A stretch of DNA of 13,800 bases from an uncultured Cetobacterium sp. (GTDB taxonomy: Bacteria > Fusobacteriota > Fusobacteriia > Fusobacteriales > Fusobacteriaceae): contig CAAFWD010000070.1 of NCBI GenBank assembly GCA_900766645.1, forward strand, positions 1 through 13,800, in the 5' to 3' direction. This document shows, one piece after another, positions 7,505 through 13,800 of the stretch. The notes under the pieces were generated by a model. The model searched no databases. It was not told the DNA's origin and was given only the letters and a program-made list of their open reading frames with translations. Each line of letters starts with the position of its first letter. The first letter of the stretch is position 1. A program made the position numbers and the translations under genes.

Positions 7505-7816
7505 TTACTTTATTCCTTTTAACTCTAAAGAGATCTCAGTCGGTTTATCTTGATTCTCTTTAAATAAAATTATTGTTCTTCCAATAATATCTACTACTTG
7601 TGCATCAATAGCTTCTGCTATTTGGAATGCAACCTCTCTCTTTTCTACTTCTGAATTTTGAAGAATTTTTACTTTTATTAACTCTCTAGGTGTTATTGCA
7701 TCAAGAACTCCTTGTGCTAAAGTTTCAGAAAATCCATCCTTTCCAATTCTGCAGATAGCATCTAAGTTGTGTGCTTTCTTTTTTAAAAATGCTCTTTTTT
7801 TACTTGTTAAATTCAT
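7505..7816 (-). CDS. yhbY: YhbY/CRM-domain RNA-binding protein, ribosome assembly factor
   Basis: YhbY proteins are single CRM-domain RNA binders that associate with pre-50S ribosomal particles. The 103-residue product has the usual length and layout: a basic opening LTSKKRAFLKKKAHNL at 3-18, the GxxG RNA-binding loop as GKDG at 25-28, ELIKVKIL at 45-52 and the closing strand VVDIIGRTIILFKE at 74-87. A short acidic and polar tail follows. The start at 7816 has a strong AAAAGGAG five bases upstream. It lies 32 bases after the RNase J stop and 22 bases before the DUF212 start. Its place next to rnj and upstream of tlyA, rsmI and rbgA fits a ribosome-biogenesis theme. Confidence 0.94.
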   Translation of the reverse strand: MNLTSKKRAFLKKKAHNLDAICRIGKDGFSETLAQGVLDAITPRELIKVKILQNSEVEKREVAFQIAEAIDAQVVDIIGRTIILFKENQDKPTEISLELKGIK

Positions 7817-7848
7817 TATTACTCCTTTTATTATAAATCGTTATCTTT

Positions 7849-9783
7849 TTATACATCCATTATTATTGGTAAAATTACTGGTGATCTTTTTATTCTATTA
7901 TAAAAATATCTGCTGGCTATATCTCTAACACCATTTTTTATTATAGCCCAATCTTTTATTCCTGCTTGCTCAAACTCTCTAAGTTTAATTTTTATATTTT
8001 CATTCGCTTCATTTAAAATTTCATCTGAATCTCTTGAATATACGAATCCTCTTGTTACAATATCTGGACCGCTTACTATTTTACCTGTTTCTTTATTCAT
8101 AGCAAATACAACAATTACTACTCCATCTTGAGAAAGTTGTTGTCTATCTTTTAGTACTATATGTCCAATATCACCAACACCTAAACCATCAATAAGTGTC
8201 GCACCTGCATTTACTTTCCCTTTAATTTTTGCACTTGATTTTGTAACCTCTACTTTACTTCCATTTGTTGCTATTATTATGTTATTTCTTGAAATTCCAG
8301 TTTCTATTGCTGTATCCTTATGAGCTTTTAACATTTTAAATTCTCCATGTACTGGCATAAAATGTTTCGGTTTAATAAGGTTTAGCATTAATTTTTGTTC
8401 CTCTTTGCTCGCATGACCCGATACGTGTATTCCTGCAATTTTTTTGAAAACAACCTCAGCTTCATATTTTAGTAGATTATTTATATTATTTGAAACTGCC
8501 TTTTCATTTCCAGGAATTGGAGTTGCTGATATTATCACTGTGTCTCCCTCTTTTACCTTTGTATGCTTGTGCATGTTTTTGGCAATTCTTGATAAAGCTG
8601 CCATTGGTTCTCCTTGAGTACCAGTACATAAAATAACAACCTTATTATCCTTTAATTTGTCCACATCTGAAAGTGGTACCATTATATTTTCAGGAAGTTT
8701 TAAGTATCCTAAATTCGATGCAATATCAAATACTTTTATTAAACTTCTTCCATCTATCGCAATTTTTCTTCCGTGATCATGAGCTATATTTACTATTTGC
8801 TGAAGTCTATGTACGTGAGAAGCAAAGGCTGCTATTATTATTCTTCCTTTTGCTTTAGCAAACTCAACTTTAAAAGCTTCACCAACACTTTTTTCTGATG
8901 GTGTGAATCCATCAACTTCTGAGTTTGTAGAATCTGATAGTAATAAATCTACTCCCTCTTCTCCAATTTGTGATAGTCTTGAGAAATCGACACCATCTCC
9001 ATCTACCGGAGTTAAATCAATTTTAAAATCTCCTGTATACATAACTCTACCTGCCGGTGTTGTTACAACTACAGCATATGCATCTGCAATCGAGTGAGTT
9101 ACATTTACAAACTCAACTTCAAAGTATTTTCCTACTCTTACTTTATCTCTTCCCTTTACCTCTTTCATTTTCGGTAAAACTTTAGATACATCTCCATTTT
9201 CAAACTTAGCTTTTATTAATGCAAGTGTTAATTTCCCTCCATGAACTGGAATATTTTTATCAATTTTTTGATATAAATATGGTACTGACCCTATATGGTC
9301 CTCATGTCCATGTGTTATAAATAAACCTTTTATCTTATCTCTATTGCTTTCAATATAACTAAAATCTGGAATTACTAAATCTATTCCTAATAATCCCTCA
9401 TCTGGAAATGTTACTCCTGAATCAACTATTATTATTTCATCTCTATATTGAATAAGAGTCATATTTTTTCCAACTTCATCCAATCCACCAAGAGGAATAA
9501 CATACATTTTTTCTTCTTTTTCAGATTTTATTTCATTAATCTTTTTTTGTGGCTGCGATTTTACCTTATCAGATACTTTTTTAGCTTCTTCTATTTTTTC
9601 TAATATTGGTTTTTTAATTGGTTTTTTCTTTTTTGATTTTGGCTTTTTTATTTCTACATTACTATCTTTAGTTTGTATCTTTTCTTTTTCTTCTGTTTTT
9701 TTTGCTTTATTAAAAGGTCTTCTATTTCTAGGTTTTTTCTTGGCTGTTTCCTTCTCCTTTTCAGCAGTATTTTCTAAATTCAT
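7849..9783 (-). CDS. rnj: Ribonuclease J with lysine-rich N-terminal extension
   Basis: RNase J is a metallo-beta-lactamase/beta-CASP ribonuclease with 5'-3' exonuclease and endonuclease activity, central to mRNA decay and rRNA maturation in bacteria lacking RNase E. The 644-residue protein starts with about 91 residues that are rich in Lys and Glu and probably disordered (KPKSKKKKPIKKP at 48-60). The core then begins with MYVIPLGGLDEVGKN at 93-107. Zinc-binding motifs are HGHEDH at 158-163, NVTHS at 227-231 and TGDFKID at 250-256. Beta-CASP motifs are ASHVHR at 321-326, TGTQGEPMAALSR at 387-399, HVSGHAS at 453-459 and MPVHGE at 476-481. The end SPVILPIIMDV is typical. The ATG at 9783 has AAGGAG five bases upstream, inside the end of mrdA, and overlaps the mrdA stop by 4 bases. 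The internal Met93 lacks a good ribosome binding site. Confidence 0.96.
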   Translation of the reverse strand: MNLENTAEKEKETAKKKPRNRRPFNKAKKTEEKEKIQTKDSNVEIKKPKSKKKKPIKKPILEKIEEAKKVSDKVKSQPQKKINEIKSEKEEKMYVIPLGGLDEVGKNMTLIQYRDEIIIVDSGVTFPDEGLLGIDLVIPDFSYIESNRDKIKGLFITHGHEDHIGSVPYLYQKIDKNIPVHGGKLTLALIKAKFENGDVSKVLPKMKEVKGRDKVRVGKYFEVEFVNVTHSIADAYAVVVTTPAGRVMYTGDFKIDLTPVDGDGVDFSRLSQIGEEGVDLLLSDSTNSEVDGFTPSEKSVGEAFKVEFAKAKGRIIIAAFASHVHRLQQIVNIAHDHGRKIAIDGRSLIKVFDIASNLGYLKLPENIMVPLSDVDKLKDNKVVILCTGTQGEPMAALSRIAKNMHKHTKVKEGDTVIISATPIPGNEKAVSNNINNLLKYEAEVVFKKIAGIHVSGHASKEEQKLMLNLIKPKHFMPVHGEFKMLKAHKDTAIETGISRNNIIIATNGSKVEVTKSSAKIKGKVNAGATLIDGLGVGDIGHIVLKDRQQLSQDGVVIVVFAMNKETGKIVSGPDIVTRGFVYSRDSDEILNEANENIKIKLREFEQAGIKDWAIIKNGVRDIASRYFYNRIKRSPVILPIIMDV

Positions 9784-11573
9784 TTCATCTCCTTGCTATA
9801 ATATTCTAAATACTTATCAACAAACTTTTTAGCCACTCCTCCAGCCATACTTCCTCCACCACCAGCTCCTTCTAAAAGAACTGTGAAAACTATCTCTGGT
9901 TTTTTATCTGCTGGAAAATATCCAGCTACCCAAGCATGTGTTTTATCATACTTAGAGTTTTGTGCCGAACCACTTTTCGCTGCAATTTTTAACCCTGGTG
10001 TTCTTAGTATTTTTGCTGTTCCATTCTTTTTTTCAACAGTATTAATTAACGCTTTATTCATAACGTTATAATACCAACTTGGATATTTATTATTATTAAA
10101 CAAAACTTCTGGTTTTATTTCGATTTTTTTATCACCATTTTGTAAGTAATCGCCAACGTGTGGGACATAAGCTTTTCCTCTATTTGCAAGACCCATATAA
10201 GATACTGCAACCTGAATTGGTGTTGCCAGAAGATATCCCTGTCCTATAGACATATTTATAGTATCTCCTTTGTACCAATTTTGCTTATATTTCTTTTTCT
10301 TCCATTTTTCACTTGGTAGAACTCCACCTCTTTCTCCATATATATCTATTCCTGTCAGTTTTCCATAACCAAACCTATCTCCAACTTCAACAATAGGTTC
10401 ATGGCCAAACTCATCGGCATATTTATAATAATATGGATTTACTGACTCCACTATGGATTTTTCAAAATCTACATATCCATGTCCTCCGTGTTTCCATGCT
10501 TTCCAAGCCCATTTTCCAATTCTGTAAACTCCGTTATCATAAATTGTTGTATTTGGATCTAATCCATTGTTGAAAAATGCTATAGCTGAAAATGGCTTAA
10601 AAGTTGAACCAGAAGGATACTCACCTGCTATACTTTTATTTGTAAGGGGTTTTCTAGGATCATTTGTTATTCTACTCCACTCCTCTTGAGATATTCTCGA
10701 ACTAAAAGTTTGCAATGAATAAGTTGGATAACTTACCATTGTTATAATCTTTCCTGTTTGAGCTTCCATTGCAACTAGAGAACCTGTTAGCTTCTCTTCT
10801 CTAAAAATTTTCTCCATATCTCTTTGAAGTCTCATATCTAAAGACAAATGCAAATCATACCCTTGTTCTGGGGCTTTACTTTTCTCAATTTTTTGAGCTT
10901 TGTTCAATGCATTCACTTCAATATAATCATATCCTGGTTTTCCCTTCATTTGATAATCATAGATTTTTTCAACTCCATTTTTACCAATAATATCTCTTGG
11001 TGAATAACCTTTATCTTTTAGCTCTTCATACTCCTTTCCTGTAATTTTTTTTACATATCCAATTGTATGTGCCGCTAAAGAATCATATATATATTTTCTC
11101 TTAGAATAACTCTGAACCTCTAAATATGGATAAGATGATATCTTTTCCATCAGCTTATGAGCTACTTCTAAGTCTAAATCCTCAATTAAAACGTTTTCTT
11201 TTGTATACGGAATTATCTCTCCATATTTAACTCTTTTTTCTAAATAATCTGTATCGTATCCTGTTAGCTCTGACATCTCTTTTAACTGTTCATCACTAAC
11301 AGTTCTTTGTTCTAAATACACTAATCTGTAGCCTAAAACATTAGTAACTACAAGATCTCCATTAGAGTCATATATATTCCCTCTTTCAGCATCAACTTTT
11401 CTAAGTTTAACTCTGTTTTTTTGAGCCAAATATTTATATTTATCTTCTTTTATAACTTGTAGATACGCCATCCTACACCCTAAAAGTATAAAGACAAAAA
11501 GTATGAATATTTTATATATTTCCCCTCTGTATTCAAAGGTTTTTCCTAACTTTATCCCTAAATCTTTTTTCAC
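9780..11573 (-). CDS. mrdA: Penicillin-binding protein 2 (class B transpeptidase of the elongasome)
   Basis: PBP2 is the monofunctional D,D-transpeptidase that crosslinks peptidoglycan during side-wall elongation. The 597-residue protein has a short cytoplasmic basic end, one membrane anchor at about 21-40 (IFILFVFILLGCRMAYLQV), a PBP dimerisation domain at about 50-240 with AERGNIYDSNG at 62-72, and the transpeptidase domain. The active-site Ser323 lies in STFK (323-326), the second motif is SVN (377-379) and the third is KSGS (533-536), a Ser variant of K-T/S-G-T. The glycine-rich GAGGGGSMAGGVAKKF at 569-584 is the usual C-terminal element. The start is a GTG at 11573 with GAGGAG nine bases upstream, overlapping the MreD-like stop by 4 bases (GTGA). 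The normal partner rodA is not in the window. Confidence 0.96.
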   Translation of the reverse strand: MKKDLGIKLGKTFEYRGEIYKIFILFVFILLGCRMAYLQVIKEDKYKYLAQKNRVKLRKVDAERGNIYDSNGDLVVTNVLGYRLVYLEQRTVSDEQLKEMSELTGYDTDYLEKRVKYGEIIPYTKENVLIEDLDLEVAHKLMEKISSYPYLEVQSYSKRKYIYDSLAAHTIGYVKKITGKEYEELKDKGYSPRDIIGKNGVEKIYDYQMKGKPGYDYIEVNALNKAQKIEKSKAPEQGYDLHLSLDMRLQRDMEKIFREEKLTGSLVAMEAQTGKIITMVSYPTYSLQTFSSRISQEEWSRITNDPRKPLTNKSIAGEYPSGSTFKPFSAIAFFNNGLDPNTTIYDNGVYRIGKWAWKAWKHGGHGYVDFEKSIVESVNPYYYKYADEFGHEPIVEVGDRFGYGKLTGIDIYGERGGVLPSEKWKKKKYKQNWYKGDTINMSIGQGYLLATPIQVAVSYMGLANRGKAYVPHVGDYLQNGDKKIEIKPEVLFNNNKYPSWYYNVMNKALINTVEKKNGTAKILRTPGLKIAAKSGSAQNSKYDKTHAWVAGYFPADKKPEIVFTVLLEGAGGGGSMAGGVAKKFVDKYLEYYSKEMK

Positions 11574-11965
11574 TTAGTAGCTCTCCTCATATAAAATAAA
11601 TTTGTAATGAAGTAACATATCAAAAGAATTACTATATTTGTTATTTCTATAGGTCCTCCAACATAAAGTTCCCAAGCAATAACTTGAATTATTGTAATCA
11701 TTACTGTATTTAAAACATTGAATTCAAATTGACTAAAATATAGATAATATAATACCATATTTATTGCTATAAATACAAAGTCAAATATAGGATTACTTGA
11801 ATGTAAAGATAAAATCATTCCTAAAAGAGGAACTAAAATAAAACTGCTTTTCTCTTTTTTATATGCTAGATATACTAAATAGGGAAGTATGAAAAAACCT
11901 TTAGATGACATTAAAGGCAAACTGTCCAATATAAATATTAATACTAACGATATTAAATCTAGCAT
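11570..11965 (-). CDS. mreD: MreD-like small integral membrane protein
   Basis: This 131-residue protein is almost wholly hydrophobic, with five or six predicted membrane segments (about 2-17, 24-35, 42-54, 60-77, 86-100 and 107-125) and a short basic C-terminus (MRRATK). Length, topology and position directly before the PBP2 gene match MreD, the poorly conserved membrane subunit of the rod-shape elongasome. Sequence motifs alone do not prove it, since MreD has few invariant residues, so the assignment leans on context. The ATG at 11965 has TAGGAG five bases upstream. An in-frame GTG two codons earlier (11971) would begin inside that site. The preceding gene ends 16 bases upstream, and the mrdA start overlaps the stop by 4 bases. 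Neither mreB nor mreC is in the window. Confidence 0.7.
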   Translation of the reverse strand: MLDLISLVLIFILDSLPLMSSKGFFILPYLVYLAYKKEKSSFILVPLLGMILSLHSSNPIFDFVFIAINMVLYYLYFSQFEFNVLNTVMITIIQVIAWELYVGGPIEITNIVILLICYFITNLFYMRRATK

Positions 11966-11976
11966 GATCACTCCTA
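11966..11976 (-). promoter_or_regulatory. Ribosome binding site that decides the MreD-like gene start
   Basis: TAGGAG at 11976-11971 on the minus strand is five bases before the ATG at 11965. The in-frame GTG at 11971 shares its first base with this site and so is unlikely to be used. Confidence 0.7.
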
Positions 11977-11981
11977 ACTTT

Positions 11982-12977
11982 TTAGTTCATTATAATGTTT
12001 ACTCTATTATTTAACTCATTATTCTCTATCATTCCAGAGATATTAAGTTTTTTAGCAATTTTTAAAGCTATGTAGTAGTCATCTTTATTGTATTCTATAA
12101 CTGATTTATCTGTTGTTTTGCTATCATTTTTAAGATAAATATTTTTATAACCTAAGCTTTCTAATTCTTTTTGTGCTGATTTAGCAGAATCATTTGACCC
12201 TCTGATATCTATTTTAAAATCTATATTTTGCTCTTTACCTAAAATTAGTACAACACTCGCTAAAGTAGGAATACTATTATCTTCTTTTATTTTAAAATAT
12301 TTTTCATTTACTGACATCAATATATTTTCTAAATTTTCTCTATCTATTTCATTTATTTTTATCATGCTATATTCTTGGTTATTTTCATAATTAGCCGCTG
12401 TATATGTAAGTGCATAATTTTCTTTTAATTTTTCTCCAGTTTTTCTTGCATAACCACCTATTCCATTGGCATTTAAAATGTCTACAACTAAATTTTCAGA
12501 TTTTTTTAGATCTCCTCCATATAAATCTACAAATAAAGATTCTGTTCCTGATGTTAATATATATTTTTTATCGTCTATCACTATCTCTGGAACATTTCTG
12601 GCATTTTTAACATTTAAAGCTATCTCGCTATATTTTATCACTTTATAATTTGAGATTTTTTCTGGTAAAAAATTATTTACTGAATCAACTACAAGCTCAT
12701 AATTTTTAGAATTTACAAGGTCTCTTATAGTTTTCTCTTTATCCACTTGTACATCAAAAGGGATTTTAACTGCTAGCTTGTCTTCATAAACTACAATAAC
12801 GTTATTTTTACCAATTATTGCATATCTATCCCAATCTTTAAGCTGTTTGTTACTATTATTTAAATTATAAGTTAAAAATATACCTAATGTAACAATGGCC
12901 ACAATAGCTAATAACATTGTTATCATTGCGCTTGTATTACTTTTTCTTCTAATTCCTTTTTCCCTTCTCATATCCAA
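11982..12977 (-). CDS. Membrane-anchored protein with two tandem LytR_C-like domains
   Basis: No named gene is recognised. The 331-residue protein has a basic N-terminus (RREKGIRRK), one membrane segment at about 17-38 and an extracytoplasmic remainder. Residues about 162-247 (VVDILNANGIGGYAR at 164-178, ending SVVLILGKE) resemble the LytR_C domain. Residues about 253-331 (KIDIRGSNDSAKSAQKELESLGY at 255-277, SVIEYNKDD at 292-300, NRVNIIM at 324-330) look like a second copy. The region 52-150 contains KIPFDVQV, and might be a reduced LCP-like domain without its catalytic arginines, but this is weak. The start is uncertain. A TTG at 12977 has AAGGAG seven bases upstream, while an ATG at 12971 is 13 bases away. 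Either start overlaps mtaB. Wall-gene neighbours suggest a role in envelope growth or polymer attachment. Confidence 0.78.
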   Translation of the reverse strand: MDMRREKGIRRKSNTSAMITMLLAIVAIVTLGIFLTYNLNNSNKQLKDWDRYAIIGKNNVIVVYEDKLAVKIPFDVQVDKEKTIRDLVNSKNYELVVDSVNNFLPEKISNYKVIKYSEIALNVKNARNVPEIVIDDKKYILTSGTESLFVDLYGGDLKKSENLVVDILNANGIGGYARKTGEKLKENYALTYTAANYENNQEYSMIKINEIDRENLENILMSVNEKYFKIKEDNSIPTLASVVLILGKEQNIDFKIDIRGSNDSAKSAQKELESLGYKNIYLKNDSKTTDKSVIEYNKDDYYIALKIAKKLNISGMIENNELNNRVNIIMN

Positions 12978-13800
12978 TTAGTAGCTCCTTTTCTAAATTT
13001 GAAATATCAACTTTTACTAATTCATTTACTTCTGATGTAGCTTCTGGAGTTTTTACTCTTAAGTAGTTCTGAGTATATCCATATGAGCATCCATCCTCTT
13101 TTATTTCTTCAATTAGAACTTCTAACTCTTTATTTAAATATCTCTCTCTTCTTTCTACTGCCATTTCTTTTCTTAAAGATTCTAACTCTTCTGCTCTTTT
13201 CTTTTTTATGTTTCCATCAATCTTATCTGTAAATGTATTAGCTAATGTTTTTTCTCTATCTGAGTATTGAAATACATGTAGATCAGAGAATCCTATTCTC
13301 TTAATTACATCATAAGTATTCTTAAACATATCATCAGTTTCTCCAGGGAAACCAACTATTACGTCTGCTGTATATTCAACATTTTCAACATTTTCTCTAA
13401 GTTTAAGAAGTCTTTCTTCTATTAAATCTGCTCCATAGTTTCTTTTCATTCTTTTTAAAACATCATCATCACAAGACTGTAACGAAATATGTAGATGTGG
13501 CATCAATTTTTTATTATTTTTCATTAACTCTATAAAACTATCTGAAATTTTATCTGGATACATTGATCCTATTCTAATTCTTTCAACTCCATCTATTTCC
13601 AAAGCTTTTTCTAAAAGAGTTTCAAGATTTATATCCTCTTTTAAATCCTCTCCATAAGCCCCTAAGTTAATTCCAATTATTATAAATTCCTTAAACCCCT
13701 CTTTTGTAAGAACTTTTATTTCCTCACAAATACTTTTTAAAGAACGAGATCTACTTTTACCTCTTCCAAAAGGAATTTTACAATATGAACAGAAGTTATT
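12949..13800 (-). CDS. mtaB: tRNA t6A37 methylthiotransferase MtaB, N-terminus cut off by the right window edge
   Basis: MtaB is a radical SAM enzyme that adds a methylthio group to t6A37 of ANN-reading tRNAs, giving ms2t6A. The visible 283 residues are open to the window edge. They begin just after the first cysteine of the CxxxCxxC cluster motif, with NNFCSYCKIPFGRGKSRSRS as residues 1-20. Then come GINLGAYGEDL, the strand IRIGSMYPDKIS, HISLQSCDDDVLKRMKRNY (about 95-113), DVIVGFPGETDDMF and HVFQYSDREKT. A C-terminal TRAM-like domain covers about the last 65 residues (ELEVLIEE through VKVDISNLEKELLIG). A TTG at 13602 is only an internal leucine codon, not a start. The order and the RSR after the cluster fit MtaB better than MiaB or RimO. 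The upstream UPF0004 domain lies outside the window. The end overlaps the LytR_C gene by 29 bases. Confidence 0.94.
   Translation of the reverse strand, partial: NNFCSYCKIPFGRGKSRSRSLKSICEEIKVLTKEGFKEFIIIGINLGAYGEDLKEDINLETLLEKALEIDGVERIRIGSMYPDKISDSFIELMKNNKKLMPHLHISLQSCDDDVLKRMKRNYGADLIEERLLKLRENVENVEYTADVIVGFPGETDDMFKNTYDVIKRIGFSDLHVFQYSDREKTLANTFTDKIDGNIKKKRAEELESLRKEMAVERRERYLNKELEVLIEEIKEDGCSYGYTQNYLRVKTPEATSEVNELVKVDISNLEKELLIGYEKGKRN
12978..12990 (-). promoter_or_regulatory. Ribosome binding site pointing to a TTG start for the LytR_C-like gene
   Basis: AAGGAG at 12990-12985 is followed by CTACTAA and then TTG at 12977, a spacing of seven. The ATG at 12971 would be 13 bases from the same site, longer than usual. 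The site lies inside the coding region of mtaB, near its end. Confidence 0.6.

Larger units (their letters stand above)
1..13800 (-). other. Single-direction gene array, probably one long operon
   Basis: All 14 genes point the same way. Gaps between them are at most about 32 bases (7817-7848), and overlaps of 4 bases occur at the mreD-like/mrdA, mrdA/rnj and tlyA/protease junctions. The HD gene overlaps tlyA by one base and dxs by 14. No gap has room for both a promoter and a terminator hairpin, and I saw no hairpin followed by a T run in the direction of transcription. The operon start lies beyond 13800 and its end beyond 1. Internal promoters within coding sequence cannot be excluded. Confidence 0.8.

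Noticed and set aside
7817..7848. Largest intergenic gap, examined for a promoter or terminator
   Set aside because: It holds the yhbY ribosome binding site and about 20 AT-rich bases, too short for a -35/-10 pair plus a leader, and no stem-loop was seen.
9580..9740. Low-complexity T-rich stretch, considered as a repeat or regulatory tract
   Set aside because: It is the complement of the lysine-rich N-terminal codons of RNase J and shows no regular repeat unit.
12410..12648. Two overlapping plus-strand open frames opposite the LytR_C-like gene
   Set aside because: They are in different frames over the same bases, without conserved motifs, and the minus-strand gene explains the region.
12949..13602. 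A start for mtaB at the TTG at 13602
   Set aside because: The frame continues open to the window edge and encodes conserved radical SAM residues (FCSYCKIP), so the TTG is an internal leucine codon of a gene cut by the edge.
1..13800. Possible defence island, prophage, CRISPR array, tRNA or insertion sequence
   Set aside because: All the sequence is occupied by conserved housekeeping-type genes on one strand. No spaced direct repeats, cloverleaf sequence, transposase or terminal inverted repeats were noticed.

Overview
The window is a dense, very AT-rich block of bacterial chromosome. Every supported gene lies on the minus strand, so transcription runs from high to low coordinates. I find 14 protein genes. 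Twelve are complete and two are cut by the window edges: mtaB at the right and nadE at the left. No RNA gene, mobile element, CRISPR array, terminator or confident promoter is visible. The largest gap between genes is about 32 bases, and many neighbours overlap by 1 to 29 bases, so the whole stretch reads as one long co-transcribed, translationally coupled array. The low GC, the Lys/Ile/Asn/Glu-rich proteins, the good AGGAG-type ribosome binding sites and the mixture of genes suggest Fusobacteriota (Fusobacterium, Cetobacterium or a relative). That is an inference from style and content. A low-GC Firmicute is the main alternative.

From the right, in transcription order, the first block concerns tRNA modification and the cell wall. 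It holds mtaB (tRNA methylthiotransferase), a membrane-anchored protein with two tandem LytR_C-like repeats, a small MreD-like membrane protein, and the transpeptidase PBP2 (mrdA). No mreB, mreC or rodA is in view. The second block concerns RNA and isoprenoids. It holds RNase J with a long lysine-rich N-terminal tail, the ribosome-associated RNA-binding protein YhbY, a DUF212 'divergent PAP2' membrane protein, and dxs, the first enzyme of the MEP isoprenoid pathway.

The third block, to the left of dxs, holds an HD-domain protein carrying a sigma-region-4-like helix-turn-helix, a TlyA-type rRNA 2'-O-methyltransferase, an exported S41/CtpA-type protease with a PDZ domain, a short RsmI 16S rRNA methyltransferase, the circularly permuted GTPase RbgA/YlqF (50S assembly) and nadE (NAD synthetase). 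Ribosome maturation and RNA handling (mtaB, rnj, yhbY, tlyA, rsmI, rbgA) alternate with envelope growth (LytR_C protein, mreD-like, mrdA, DUF212, dxs for the lipid carrier, S41 protease). The likely logic is a growth-linked operon that co-expresses translation capacity and wall synthesis.

This is mainly a housekeeping region. I see no defence system, phage or other obvious novel machine. The items most worth a second look are the HD-HTH protein, the tandem LytR_C protein with its possibly degenerate LCP-like N-terminal region, the divergent TPP/substrate motifs of Dxs, and the RNase J tail. Several starts were reassigned from ribosome-binding-site spacing.
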